Source: DASRDE01 sp035652755 (GTDB lineage Bacteria > Vulcanimicrobiota > Vulcanimicrobiia > Vulcanimicrobiales > Vulcanimicrobiaceae). Taken from it: a DNA stretch of 58,943 bases. Position numbers and translations under genes: made by a program. The notes under the pieces were generated by a model that saw only the letters and a program-made list of their open reading frames with translations, did no database searches and was not told the DNA's origin. The stretch's first letter is position 1. Every line of letters starts with the position of its first letter. The DNA is taken from assembly GCA_035652755.1 (NCBI GenBank), contig DASRDE010000192.1:1-58943 (forward strand). The letters run 5' to 3'. Positions 1 through 8,419 of this stretch are shown here, piece by piece.

Positions 1-394
1 GACGGCCGAGCAGACAGATCGACTTGCCGCTCCGCAGGATGTCGAGCAGGATGTCGATCGTCCCGTACACCGCGCGGCCGACGCGGCACGTCAAGCCGAC
101 GATCTTGCCGGTACGGTTCCGAATCGCGCTGATGCGATGAAGCGTTTGCTCGATGCCCGCGCGGTTGTCGCCTCCGAAGGCCGAGAGCCGCGAGCAGACA
201 TGCGCGATGTCCTCTTGGCTGACCGCCGTATCCGACAGGTACACGAAATCGTTTTCGAATCGCGCCTCGGGCGGGCGCCCGAGATCGAGGACGACCTCGA
301 TCATGCTCTCGAGGTTCGAGAGTCGAACGAGCGATTGGCGAATCGGGAGGGGAAAGATGTCGAGGAGTTGCGTCAGCTCCCAGTTGGGAGCCAT
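1..394 (-). CDS. R3H-domain AAA ATPase, Ycf45/SpoIIIAA-like (3' part outside window)
   Basis: I translated this from the reverse strand: it opens MAPNWELTQLLDIFPLPIRQ and continues for 131 codons to the window edge without a stop. The order of motifs matches the N-terminal part of the Ycf45/SpoIIIAA-like P-loop ATPase family: EVVLDLGRPPEARF near residue 32, DNRAGIEQTLHRISAIRNR near residue 71, then GLTCRVGRAVYGTIDILLD and the approach to the Walker A loop at the edge (SICLLGR). Members usually carry an R3H single-stranded nucleic-acid binding domain at the C-terminus, which lies outside this window. The cellular role of the family is poorly known. The ATG is at 392-394. Family assignment is confident, function is not. 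Confidence 0.85.
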   Translation of the reverse strand, partial: MAPNWELTQLLDIFPLPIRQSLVRLSNLESMIEVVLDLGRPPEARFENDFVYLSDTAVSQEDIAHVCSRLSAFGGDNRAGIEQTLHRISAIRNRTGKIVGLTCRVGRAVYGTIDILLDILRSGKSICLLGR

Positions 395-509
395 GGTTTC
401 GGCTTTAACCGCCAATACTGACCCTCGCTTACGTTGTCACGTTTCGAGCTCGCCCGAAGACGTGCCCCTTCCTTTCTCATTATCGGCAGGCGGCCCTGCC
501 TTGGACAGC

Positions 510-618
510 GTCATGCTGAGTGAGGCCGCGCCCGAACCTGGTGCTCGCGCGCGCAGTCGTGTCATCCTGAGCGGAGCCTACGGCATGCGAACGCGTGCCA
601 TAGCGCAGTCGAAGGACG
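510..618. repeat. Two imperfect tandem copies of a CTGAGYGGAGCC...GCGCAGTCG repeat
   Basis: The space between the R3H ATPase start and the 3' end of the Vgb-like gene (395-618) holds no ORF I would support. It does hold two related units. Unit 1 (510-559) runs from GTCATGCTGAGTGAGGCC to GCGCAGTCG. Unit 2 (561-618) runs from GTCATCCTGAGCGGAGCC to GCGCAGTCGAAGGACG. This beginning and end resemble dispersed intergenic repeats of the CTGAGCGGAGTCGAAGGA kind seen in several uncultured bacterial lineages. The middles of the two units differ. Apart from the repeat, I see nothing in 395-509. Confidence 0.5.
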
Positions 619-2130
619 CTAATGCAACCGAAACGCGTGATACGGCGACGATCGCGGATTGCCGCTGCCTTTAACGACCGTTACATTTACGTTAACCGAA
701 TGCGCGTGGGCATCGGTAATCATAAGGACGCACTTCCCTTCGGTAACGGGGTTCACTTGGACGTTGTGATCGAACCCGCGGATGATTTTTGCCGTACACA
801 CGGACGCGTTCGACGACTTCACGCTGAAAGGACCGCTGTTCCCGGTTTCTCCAATGCCGAGCAGACCCGGCGGAAGTTGATTTCCAAACGAATCCGTCGT
901 GTACAACGTGAGCGACAAGCCGGGATAAATCGCCCACGTCGACGTCAGGGCGACCTCTTCGATGCACGCGGCGCCCCCGGCGGTTACGCAGCTGATCCAC
1001 GGGTTACCGTTTCTGTCCAGGCCCGCCCCCGCGCCGCCCGCAGGCGTTGCGGTCGGTAGAATCGTCATCGTGCCTGACACAGGATCGTAAATTCCGAGAC
1101 CGCCGTATTTATACTCGATGAAGTAGAGCTTGCCGCCGGTGCCGGCAAGAAAGACCAGCGGCTCGACTCCAATCGCCGGCAGGCTCAGCGCGCTAAACGA
1201 AGGCGGTGCAGTTGCAAAGGATTGGTCCAGCGCGCCCATTCCCGTGGTTACGCCCGCTTCAAGCACTCCCGCGTAGACGACGCGGCGAAGCGTACCGATG
1301 CCCTGCGCGAACGGAAGGTTCGGCGGTTGGAGCGGACCCTGCGGCAGCTGAGTGTACGAGCTCGCCCCTCGCTGCGGTCCCGCGCTCGTTATCCGAAATA
1401 CAGCATCGTTGGCCGTATCCGTCGCCCAAGGATGCTTATCCGGTCCGAGCACGATCCAGGCCGTTGAAGGCGCGACGCCCCCAGACGGCGCCGGCAGAGA
1501 ATACAGCGATACAGCGTCAGTGTGCTGATCGATTTCGCCGACGTCGTTGCCCCCGTTTCCGTAGTTGCCGACACCGAACCACAGCCGGCCGTCGGCTCCG
1601 ACCGCAATACCGCCGTTCAATCCGTTAAAACCAGAGAACGGCCCAACCTGTACCGGTATCTGCGTATCCTTACCGCCTATGACCGAATATCGGTCGAACG
1701 CCGGATTGCCGCTGGAGTTGTTGAATTCGCCGACCCAAACGCTACCGTCCGCGGTTTCCTCGATAAAACCGGGGTTATAAGAAACGCTCTGATAGTGCTG
1801 CGCGTGCGAGGTGAAATTGAAACTGCCTATCTCACCGCTCACGGGCACCGGAGAGGCCGCAATATTCGGATTCGTCGAATAATAGAGCTGCTCGTCCGCT
1901 CCGACGCGGGCGTCGTACACCACGTGCGCATTTGGCCCGCCGTCGCCCAGCTTGAATACCGGAGTGCGGGCGTTCCCGTCGCGCAATAGATCGCCGTTCG
2001 GCGCAGGCGCCGGTTCCATTCGCTGAAACGACTGCGGGACTACCGGAGAGCCGGCGCCATGTTGGATTTGACCGCACGCGCATAAAAGCGCGACCGCGCT
2101 CGTAACAGTAAAGCACAATCGAAAACGCAT
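619..2130 (-). CDS. Secreted lipoprotein with Vgb-like beta-propeller
   Basis: A 503-residue protein with a lipoprotein signal peptide: a positive start, a hydrophobic stretch and the lipobox LLCAC, so the mature lipid-anchored Cys is near residue 19. The body has repeated propeller-blade patterns of the type GSVWVGEF, GRLWFGVGNYG, GNPWIS and GKLYFIEY, as in virginiamycin B lyase (Vgb)/NHL-type streptogramin-lyase-like folds. The last 100 residues look like a beta-sandwich domain (SLTLYTTDSFG...VNVTVV). Start ATG 2130 has an AGGTGA ribosome binding site. Lyase activity should not be assumed: such propellers are often just extracytoplasmic binding scaffolds. A similar NHL lipoprotein (30690-31646) and an RCC1 lipoprotein (43408-44631) occur in the window. 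Confidence 0.75.
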   Translation of the reverse strand: MRFRLCFTVTSAVALLCACGQIQHGAGSPVVPQSFQRMEPAPAPNGDLLRDGNARTPVFKLGDGGPNAHVVYDARVGADEQLYYSTNPNIAASPVPVSGEIGSFNFTSHAQHYQSVSYNPGFIEETADGSVWVGEFNNSSGNPAFDRYSVIGGKDTQIPVQVGPFSGFNGLNGGIAVGADGRLWFGVGNYGNGGNDVGEIDQHTDAVSLYSLPAPSGGVAPSTAWIVLGPDKHPWATDTANDAVFRITSAGPQRGASSYTQLPQGPLQPPNLPFAQGIGTLRRVVYAGVLEAGVTTGMGALDQSFATAPPSFSALSLPAIGVEPLVFLAGTGGKLYFIEYKYGGLGIYDPVSGTMTILPTATPAGGAGAGLDRNGNPWISCVTAGGAACIEEVALTSTWAIYPGLSLTLYTTDSFGNQLPPGLLGIGETGNSGPFSVKSSNASVCTAKIIRGFDHNVQVNPVTEGKCVLMITDAHAHSVNVNVTVVKGSGNPRSSPYHAFRLH

Positions 2131-2167
2131 TGGGGGTCACCTCGGGGATCGCGGATACTTCTACCCT

Positions 2168-2196
2168 TTTAAAGCGCTGCACGGGTTCCTTTGCAA
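2168..2196 (-). promoter_or_regulatory. Candidate promoter of the Vgb-like lipoprotein gene
   Basis: On the minus strand a -35-like TTGCAA (2191-2196) and a -10-like TTTAAA (2168-2173) are separated by 17 bp. They lie about 40 bp upstream of the ATG at 2130, which has its own Shine-Dalgarno. The spacing is ideal and the hexamers are AT-rich in a GC-rich context. It lies just past the stop of the decarboxylase gene, so the lipoprotein is probably transcribed separately from the biotin operon. Confidence 0.4.
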
Positions 2197-2214
2197 CGCT
2201 CTAGTCCGAAAGCC

Positions 2215-3699
2215 TTACGCGACCACAACTCTGATCGTGCGCAATTCACGATCGAACGGCCCCTGCATGCGAACGCCGGCCTTGAGCTCGAGCGAGAGGT
2301 AATCGACGATCTCGGGCGTGATCTCTTCGCCGGGGGCGATGACGGGGATGCCGGGAGGATACGGCGAGATCGTTTCCGCGCAAATGCGCCCCGCGCTGTT
2401 TTTGAAGCGCACGCTTTCGGCCGGCGCGAGAAACGCGTCGCGCGGAAGCATGCGCATCGGCGGAATCTTCGGCAGCTTGTAGCTGCCGGTCTTCACCCGG
2501 CGTTCGAGAATGCCCGAGGGGGAGAAGATGTCGATCGCGCGATCCTCGCGCGCCAGTTCGGAGACGCCTTCCACGAACCGGTCGGCGGCAGCTTCGGACG
2601 TTCCGATCGTAAACAGCGCGACGACGTTGAAGAGATCGGCCAGTTCCACTTGGACGTTGTAGCGCCGGCGCAAGATCTCCGATGCTTCGTAACCGGTGTA
2701 GCCGAGATCTTTGACCGTGACGGTCACCTTCGTCGGATCGAGATCGAAGATGCCCGGCCGGCCTTGCAGCTCTTCTCCGAAGCAATAGACGCCGGGAATT
2801 GCATTGAGGCGTTCGCGCGTTCGCTCTGCCAGCGCAATGGCCCGCGAGAGCAGCGCCGGCCCTTCGACCGCCATCTGCTTTCGGGCGACGTCCAAGGACG
2901 CCACCATCGGCAGGTTCGGCGAGGTCGACAGGAACATCTTGAGCACGCTTTCCAGCCGATCGACGCGCACGCGCGGTCCGGTCTGATGCAGCATCGCGCA
3001 CTGCGAGAACGCCGAGAGCATCTTGTGGGTGGAATTGATGCACAAATCCGCACCCGCACGCGTCGCCGAAACCGGCAGCGCGGGATGAAAGTGAAAGTGC
3101 GGGCCCCACGCCTCGTCGACGAGCAGCATCTTTCCGGCATCGTGCACGGCGCGCGCGATCGCCTCCAGATCGGCTGCGACGCCGTAGTACGTGGGACTGA
3201 CGACATAAACGGCGGCGAGGTCGGGATGCTCGCGAAGCGTCCGTTCGACGGTTTCGAGCGTGACGCAGTGATCCATGTGCAGCGACTCGTCGACTTCGGG
3301 CTGCATGTAGACCGGCAACGCGCCGCTCATGACCAAGCCGCCGAGCATCGATTTGTGCGAGTTGCGGGGAACGGCGATCTTCTCTCCGGGGTTGACCGCC
3401 GTCATCATCATGCACTGGTTGCCGCTGGTCGAGCCGTTGATCAGGAAGTACGTGCGTTCCGCACCGTACGCTTGAGCGGCCAGCTCCTGCGCCTCTTTGA
3501 TCGACTCGGTGGGCTGGAGCAAATCGTCGATGCCCGGCATCGGCGTGAGATCGATCGCGCAGATGTTCTCGCCGATGAACTCGCGAAAAGCGCGGTCCAT
3601 CCCGATGCCTTGCTTGTGTCCGGGCGTGTGAAACGGGATGACGCCCGCGTCGACGTAATCGAGCAGGGCTTGAAAATATGGCGTCCGTGATTGATCCAC
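2215..3699 (-). CDS. speA: PLP-dependent Orn/Lys/Arg decarboxylase (SpeA/CadA, Bacillus type)
   Basis: Fold-type I decarboxylase of the short class without an N-terminal wing domain. Visible motifs: IPFHTPGHKQG near residue 21, GSTSGN, the cofactor-binding DEAWGPH at about 195-201, and the PLP-lysine motif NSTHK with Lys226. Length is 494 aa from the GTG at 3699, close to the roughly 490 aa of Bacillus SpeA. A TTG at 3759 would overlap bioB by 41 bp and add residues unlike the family, so I chose the GTG. The reaction is decarboxylation of arginine, lysine or ornithine to agmatine, cadaverine or putrescine; sequence alone does not settle which. It is the last gene of the CoA-transferase/bio operon, 19 bp after bioB, an unusual place for a polyamine gene. 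speD and speE are about 34 kb away. Confidence 0.88.
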   Translation of the reverse strand: MDQSRTPYFQALLDYVDAGVIPFHTPGHKQGIGMDRAFREFIGENICAIDLTPMPGIDDLLQPTESIKEAQELAAQAYGAERTYFLINGSTSGNQCMMMTAVNPGEKIAVPRNSHKSMLGGLVMSGALPVYMQPEVDESLHMDHCVTLETVERTLREHPDLAAVYVVSPTYYGVAADLEAIARAVHDAGKMLLVDEAWGPHFHFHPALPVSATRAGADLCINSTHKMLSAFSQCAMLHQTGPRVRVDRLESVLKMFLSTSPNLPMVASLDVARKQMAVEGPALLSRAIALAERTRERLNAIPGVYCFGEELQGRPGIFDLDPTKVTVTVKDLGYTGYEASEILRRRYNVQVELADLFNVVALFTIGTSEAAADRFVEGVSELAREDRAIDIFSPSGILERRVKTGSYKLPKIPPMRMLPRDAFLAPAESVRFKNSAGRICAETISPYPPGIPVIAPGEEITPEIVDYLSLELKAGVRMQGPFDRELRTIRVVVA

Positions 3700-3718
3700 G
3701 GCGTGCTGCCGTTCGCGC

Positions 3719-4699
3719 TTACGCCAGGACTTCGAAGCCGAGGCGCTCGAGCATCGCAAAGTCGTCTTCGTCGCCGCGGCCTTGCGTCGTCAAGTAGTTC
3801 CCGAGCACCAGACCGCTCGCGCCGCTGCGCATCCCGAGGTCCTGCAGGCCTTGCAGCGTGACTTCACGCCCGCCGGCAAAACGGACCAGCGCACGCGGGA
3901 GCGCCAAACGCGTCATGGCTACAAAACGCAGCGCTTCGGTCGGCTCCAGCAGCGGGCGCATGGCCAGCGGCGTTCCGGGGCGCGGGTTGAGGAAGTTCAC
4001 CGGCACCTCCTCCGGCTGCAGTTGCTGAAGCGATTCAAGGAAGTCGAGCCGATCGGCGAGCGTCTCGCCCATGCCGATGATTCCGCCGCAGCACAGTTCC
4101 ATTCCGAATCGTTTGACCAGCCGGCACGTTTCCCAGCGCTCTTCGTAGCTGTGCGTCGTGCAGACCGACGGAAAGTACCGCCGCGACGTCTCCAGATTGT
4201 GGTTGACTTTGTCGACGCCCGCGTCGCGCAGCGCTTGCAGTTGATCGGCGCGCAGAATGCCCAGCGAGACCGCAACGCGCAACGGATAGCGCTGCTTGAT
4301 TAGGGGAACTGCGGTGCACACGCGCTCGAGCAGCTTTGTGGACGGCCCCCGCACCGCAACGACGAGACACAGCTCGCCGGCGCCGCGCTCGTGCGCATCG
4401 CGAGCCGCTTCCAAGAAACCTTCGACGCTGCTGAGCGGCTCGGCCTCGACGCCCGCGGCAAACCGCGCGCTCTGCGAGCAGAAATTACAATCCTCCGAGC
4501 AGCCGCCGCGCTTGGCGTTGTAGAGCACTTCGACCGCAACGCCGCTGCCGCAATAGACGGAGCGAACCTCATCGGCCAAACGGAGCAGCTCCGGGACCTC
4601 GCTGGCAGGCAGCAGTGCGGCTTCTTCGAGCAGTGCGCGGCCGGCCGGCTCGCGATCCTCGAGCAGCCGGGTGCGGGCGCGGACGATGAAGTCAGTCAC
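3719..4699 (-). CDS. bioB: Biotin synthase
   Basis: Radical SAM enzyme that inserts sulfur into dethiobiotin to make biotin. The radical SAM cluster motif CSEDCNFC gives Cys67, Cys71 and Cys74. Further family motifs are YNAKRGGC before it, VNHNLETS at about 157, GGIIGMGE, NFLNPRPGTP and the C-terminal GNYLTTQGR. Length 326 aa is normal. The gene sits 8 bp after bioD and 19 bp before the decarboxylase, inside the bioA-F-D-B run, so it acts as the last step of the pathway encoded here. I see no BirA site or biotin-repressor operator near it. Confidence 0.97.
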   Translation of the reverse strand: MTDFIVRARTRLLEDREPAGRALLEEAALLPASEVPELLRLADEVRSVYCGSGVAVEVLYNAKRGGCSEDCNFCSQSARFAAGVEAEPLSSVEGFLEAARDAHERGAGELCLVVAVRGPSTKLLERVCTAVPLIKQRYPLRVAVSLGILRADQLQALRDAGVDKVNHNLETSRRYFPSVCTTHSYEERWETCRLVKRFGMELCCGGIIGMGETLADRLDFLESLQQLQPEEVPVNFLNPRPGTPLAMRPLLEPTEALRFVAMTRLALPRALVRFAGGREVTLQGLQDLGMRSGASGLVLGNYLTTQGRGDEDDFAMLERLGFEVLA

Positions 4700-4707
4700 T
4701 CGATCCT

Positions 4708-5361
4708 CTACGACAACAGCGGTACGAAGAGCTGCGCTCCGGCCTGGACCGATGCAGCCTCGTCGGAATCAAACGGCAGAGTGCCAAGAATCTCGATTTT
4801 TCCCTGCAACGCTCGCCGCACGTCGGCGGCATACGACGGCTCGGTACGCTCCCAGCGCTCGACGAGCACGCCCCCCGCGACGTGAAGGCGCATCTGCTCG
4901 CACACGGCAAGCGTGAGCAGCGAGTGGTTGATGCAGCCCAGACGCAATCCGACGGCGAGCACCACGCGCAGTTTTGCCAGGGCGGCAACGCTTGCGAAAT
5001 TCTGCGTCCGGTTGAGCGGCACGGCCAAACCGCCGGCGCCTTCGGCAACGAGCGATCCCGGGATCGCGGCAAGTACTCGCGACAGATCTTCCGCGTGCAC
5101 CATCGGCACGCCGTCCGCCAATGCCGCCGACCACGGATCGGCCGCTTTGCGAAATCGCGCAAACTCGACATGGCGGCATTTGGCAAGCGTGCCGGCCCGG
5201 CGAGCATCTCCTTCGGCCTGCGGATCCAGCCCCGTTTGCACCAGCTTCACGACGGTGGGGTCTTCGCCGGCGATTCGCAGTGCGGTCGCAAGCGCTGCGG
5301 TAACGCGCGTCTTTCCGACGTCGGTATCGGTGCCGGTGACGAAGTACCGGTGCGCGTTCAT
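4708..5361 (-). CDS. bioD: Dethiobiotin synthetase
   Basis: ATP-dependent carboxylase that closes the ureido ring on 7,8-diaminopelargonate. The N-terminus VTGTDTDVGKT (residues 8-18) is the characteristic P-loop. The AEGAGGLAVPLN segment near residue 106 is the second family signature. At 217 aa it is of usual size. Its start overlaps the end of bioF by 4 bp (ATGA), which indicates translational coupling in the bioA-F-D-B order. Confidence 0.95.
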   Translation of the reverse strand: MNAHRYFVTGTDTDVGKTRVTAALATALRIAGEDPTVVKLVQTGLDPQAEGDARRAGTLAKCRHVEFARFRKAADPWSAALADGVPMVHAEDLSRVLAAIPGSLVAEGAGGLAVPLNRTQNFASVAALAKLRVVLAVGLRLGCINHSLLTLAVCEQMRLHVAGGVLVERWERTEPSYAADVRRALQGKIEILGTLPFDSDEAASVQAGAQLFVPLLS

Positions 5362-6443
5362 CCCGATAATGCACCGAGCAGGAGATCGATCTGTTCGGCA
5401 GTGTGATCGGCGCGTACGCTCACCCGCAGACGTGACGAGCCTGGCGGCACGGTCGGCGGACGCACCGCCGGCGCGTAGATGCCGCGTTCGGAGCAGCGGC
5501 GCATAAGCTCCATCGCGTTCTGCTCGCTTCCGGCGATCACCGGAACGATTGGAACGGCCCGCGCCGGTACCGGGAATCCCATCACGTGCAGACCCCGGTG
5601 CAGCCGCTCGACGTTGGCGCCCAGGCGCTCGCGGCGCTCATCGGCGCTCTTTGCGAGCATGACGCCCACGCGCGCGGCGAACGCAATCGCGGGCGGCATC
5701 GCCGTATCGAAGATGAACGTCCGCGCGGCATTGACGAGCAATTCGATGATTGTTGCCGGACCCGCGACGAAGCCGCCGGCGGCTCCCACCGCCTTGCCGA
5801 GCGTTCCCAAGACGACGATGCGGTCGTCTTGGATGCCGCGGGCGGTACCGGCGCCCGCCTGGCCCAGCACGCCGATTGCGTGCGCTTCGTCGATCAGCAG
5901 AACGTCGTCGCCGCCCAGCGCGTCGACGAGCTGCGCTGCCTCCACGACGTCGCCGTCCATCCCGAAAAGCGACTCGGAAACGATCAGAGCCGAGCCGCGG
6001 CGGGCGCCGGGCGCGGGAATCGCTCCGTGCGGATAGACGTGCCGCTCGGTCTTTGCCGCGCGAATGCCGTCGATCAACGAAGCGTGATTGAGTTCGTCCG
6101 AATAGATTCCGTCGACGAGCGGTGCGAGCACGGAGATCGCACCGAGCGCAGCCAGATATCCGGACGAAAAGAGCAGTGCACGCTCGCGGCCGAGCCACCG
6201 CGCCACGTCTTGCTCGAGCAGAGCGTGCTCCCGGTGGCGTCCTCCGAGCAATCTTGCGCCGCCCGACCCGACCGCCTTGACGTGCCGCATCGCTTCGATC
6301 ATGCGCGAGTCTCGCGCAAGGCCCAGGTAGTCGTTGCTCGAAAAATCGGCCGCGCACTTGGGTCCCTCGGTTTGCACCTCGCGATAGCGGCCTTGCGCGC
6401 GAATCGTCTCGAGCGCACCGCGCGCTCTATCCAAGTACGTCAT
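5358..6443 (-). CDS. bioF: 8-amino-7-oxononanoate synthase
   Basis: PLP-dependent alpha-oxoamine synthase joining L-alanine with pimeloyl-ACP or pimeloyl-CoA. Visible: SSNDYLGLA at residues 35-43, GSGGARLLGG, DELNHAS at 116-122, DEAHAIGVLG at about 185-194, and the cofactor Lys217 in GTLGKAVGAAGGF. Length 361 aa is slightly short but complete. It overlaps bioA by 17 bp and bioD by 4 bp. No bioC, bioH, bioW, bioI or bioZ lies in the window, so the source of the pimeloyl group is not encoded next to it, unless the CoA-transferase pair heading the operon contributes. Confidence 0.95.
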   Translation of the reverse strand: MTYLDRARGALETIRAQGRYREVQTEGPKCAADFSSNDYLGLARDSRMIEAMRHVKAVGSGGARLLGGRHREHALLEQDVARWLGRERALLFSSGYLAALGAISVLAPLVDGIYSDELNHASLIDGIRAAKTERHVYPHGAIPAPGARRGSALIVSESLFGMDGDVVEAAQLVDALGGDDVLLIDEAHAIGVLGQAGAGTARGIQDDRIVVLGTLGKAVGAAGGFVAGPATIIELLVNAARTFIFDTAMPPAIAFAARVGVMLAKSADERRERLGANVERLHRGLHVMGFPVPARAVPIVPVIAGSEQNAMELMRRCSERGIYAPAVRPPTVPPGSSRLRVSVRADHTAEQIDLLLGALSG

Positions 6444-7641
6444 GCAGATCGGCGACGAAGCGCTCGAGATCTTCCGGTTCGGACGAAAGCGGCGGAACGA
6501 GCTGGATGACGTCGCCGATCGGGCGCGTGAAATGGCCGCGCGCGTAGAGCTCGTCCGCTACGCGCCACGCGGGCGTCGCCGCTCCGCCGGCGCTGATGCG
6601 CTCGGACGCCAGTTCGATGCCGCACATCAGCCCCGCGACGCGCACGTCCCGCACGAGCGGATGGCCGGCGAGTTCGGAAAGGCGCGGCAGCAGCATGCGG
6701 TTCAACGTTCGCGCGCGCTCGAGCGTTTGCTCCGTGTGGAACAGATCCAAGCTGGCCAGCGCGGCCGCGCACGCGATTGGATTGCCCGCGTACGAGTGCC
6801 CGTGAAAGAATTCGGCTCGCGCACCGGGCGCGCCGCGAAAGGCCGCGAAGACCGGCTCGCGCACGACGGTCGCCGAGATCGGCAGCGAACCGCCGCTCAA
6901 GCCCTTGCCGACGCAGACCACGTCCGCCCGAATCCCGAGCTGCTCGAGCGCGAACATCGTACCCGTCCGGCCGAAACCCGTGGCGATCTCGTCGACGACG
7001 AGCAACGGTTTCATGCCGTTGAGAGGGGCGTAGCGTTCCGCGGGAACGATACGCATGCCCGCGGCCGCCTGCACGATCGGTTCGACCACGACCGCGGCGA
7101 CGTCGTCCCGCTCGAGCCATGAGTGGTCCTCGTAGGTCAGCGTCTCAAACGTCAGCGCGCCGAAACGCGACTTGAACACGGAGATATCCGAGAGGCTCAT
7201 CGCGCCGGACGTATCGCCGTGATACGCATCGGTTAGACGCACGAAGCGCCTTCGCTGCGGCTCGCCCAGCTGCTGCCAATACTGCAGGGCCATCTTGAGC
7301 GCGGCTTCGATTGCGCTCGCGCCGTCGCTTGCGAAAAATGCATAGTCCATACCCAGCAGCCGGGTGAGGCGCTCGGCGAGTTCCTCCGCGCGCGGATTCG
7401 TCGCACCCAGAAGTGTCGCGTGATCCAGCTCGCGCGCCTGCCGCGCGATCGCCTCGGTAATTGCGGGATGGCAGTGGCCGTGCACGATCGTCCAAATCGA
7501 GCTCACCGCATCAAAAACGCTGCTGCCGCGAGCGTCTACGAGCCGGTTGCCTTGGCCGCGCACGAACGTGCGGGCCGCCGCGTCAAAGCGCTCCATCTGC
7601 GTAAAGGGCAGCCAGAGCGCGCCGTGCACGCGCGTGCGCAC
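6427..7641 (-). CDS. bioA: Adenosylmethionine-8-amino-7-oxononanoate aminotransferase
   Basis: Class III aminotransferase making 7,8-diaminopelargonate. LWLPFTQM near the N-terminus is typical of BioA (substrate-binding Trp/Tyr region). Other marks are DAVSSIWTIVHGHCHP, FFASDGASAIEAALKMA, the cofactor motif VVDEIATGFGRTG and the PLP lysine in CVGKGLSGGSLP. Start is GTG 7641, 4 bp after the stop of the CoA-transferase B subunit. At 404 aa it is a little short for BioA but has all motifs. SAM as amino donor is inferred from family membership; a lysine-using (BioK-like) variant cannot be excluded from sequence alone. Confidence 0.93.
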   Translation of the reverse strand: MRTRVHGALWLPFTQMERFDAAARTFVRGQGNRLVDARGSSVFDAVSSIWTIVHGHCHPAITEAIARQARELDHATLLGATNPRAEELAERLTRLLGMDYAFFASDGASAIEAALKMALQYWQQLGEPQRRRFVRLTDAYHGDTSGAMSLSDISVFKSRFGALTFETLTYEDHSWLERDDVAAVVVEPIVQAAAGMRIVPAERYAPLNGMKPLLVVDEIATGFGRTGTMFALEQLGIRADVVCVGKGLSGGSLPISATVVREPVFAAFRGAPGARAEFFHGHSYAGNPIACAAALASLDLFHTEQTLERARTLNRMLLPRLSELAGHPLVRDVRVAGLMCGIELASERISAGGAATPAWRVADELYARGHFTRPIGDVIQLVPPLSSEPEDLERFVADLHDVLG

Positions 7642-7645
7642 GGCC

Positions 7646-8419
7646 TTAGTTTCGGTGCGCGGCGGCCGTTCGCGCTTTAAGATCGCGCAGCACGCTCAGC
7701 GTCTGCGGCGGCGGTGACGGCGTCACACGCAGGTCTTGCGCGACTGCAAGAGGCCAGCCCGTCGCCGCGCGCACGCGTTCTACGTCCACGCCGGGATGAA
7801 TCTGCGTGAGGGTGAGTTCCTTGCTTTCCGGATCGGGTTCGAGCACGCCCAGATCCGTGATGACTCGAACGGGTCCTGCACCGGTGGCGCCCGAACGCGC
7901 GCGGCTGTCGCCGCCGCTCAAATACCCCGGCGTCGTCAGGAAGTCGAGCCGCTCGACGAACGTCCGGCGATCCTGCTTCAAGATGAGCAGCACTTCTTTT
8001 GCGGAGGCCGCGATCTCGGGCGCGCCGCCCGCGCCGGGCAATCGCGTGCGCGGCGACTCGTACGATCCGATGACGGTCGTGTTCAAGTTGCCGAAACGAT
8101 CGATCTGTGCGGCACCCAGAAACCCGACGTCGACGCGGCCGCCCTGCAGCCAGTACGCGAAGATCTCCGGTACGGAGACGACGGCATCGGCGGTCTCGGC
8201 CAATTCGCCGTCGCCAATCGAAAGCGGAAGAACCGCGGGTTTGGTTCCGATCGTTCCGGACTCGTAGATCAAGACCAGATTCGGCGCGTGCGTCAGGCGC
8301 GCGAGATTCGCGGCCGTGGACGGCAAGCCGATGCCGACGAAGCAGACGTCGCCGTCGCGCAGCGCGCGCGCCGCTTCGACCGCCATCAATTCGTCGTTCG
8401 TGTACTGCATCTCAAGCAT
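7646..8419 (-). CDS. Family I CoA-transferase, beta subunit (GctB/IpdB-like)
   Basis: 257-aa subunit of a two-component CoA-transferase. GDVCFVGIGLPSTAANLA near residue 23 and the catalytic-type IYESGTIGTKP near residue 50 (Glu of ESG) fit the family I beta subunit, as does DVGFLGAAQIDRFGNLN. It overlaps the alpha subunit by 8 bp and bioA follows after 4 bp. Related enzymes move CoA between acetyl-CoA or succinyl-CoA and acids such as glutaconate, glutarate, acetoacetate or 3-oxoadipate, and some members (IpdAB) are hydrolases rather than transferases. The substrate is not readable from sequence. Its place at the head of the biotin operon is odd (see findings). Confidence 0.85.
   Translation of the reverse strand: MLEMQYTNDELMAVEAARALRDGDVCFVGIGLPSTAANLARLTHAPNLVLIYESGTIGTKPAVLPLSIGDGELAETADAVVSVPEIFAYWLQGGRVDVGFLGAAQIDRFGNLNTTVIGSYESPRTRLPGAGGAPEIAASAKEVLLILKQDRRTFVERLDFLTTPGYLSGGDSRARSGATGAGPVRVITDLGVLEPDPESKELTLTQIHPGVDVERVRAATGWPLAVAQDLRVTPSPPPQTLSVLRDLKARTAAAHRN

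Noticed and set aside
2191..3690. 499-codon plus-strand ORF over the decarboxylase, and similar long antisense ORFs over bioF, bioA, the aminotransferases, the glycosidase and gcvPA
   Set aside because: They are Arg/His-rich shadows typical of high-GC codon usage, without any family motif, while the opposite strand encodes recognisable enzymes.
3700..3759. TTG start of the decarboxylase at 3759
   Set aside because: It would overlap bioB and add residues unlike the family; GTG 3699 gives the expected length.
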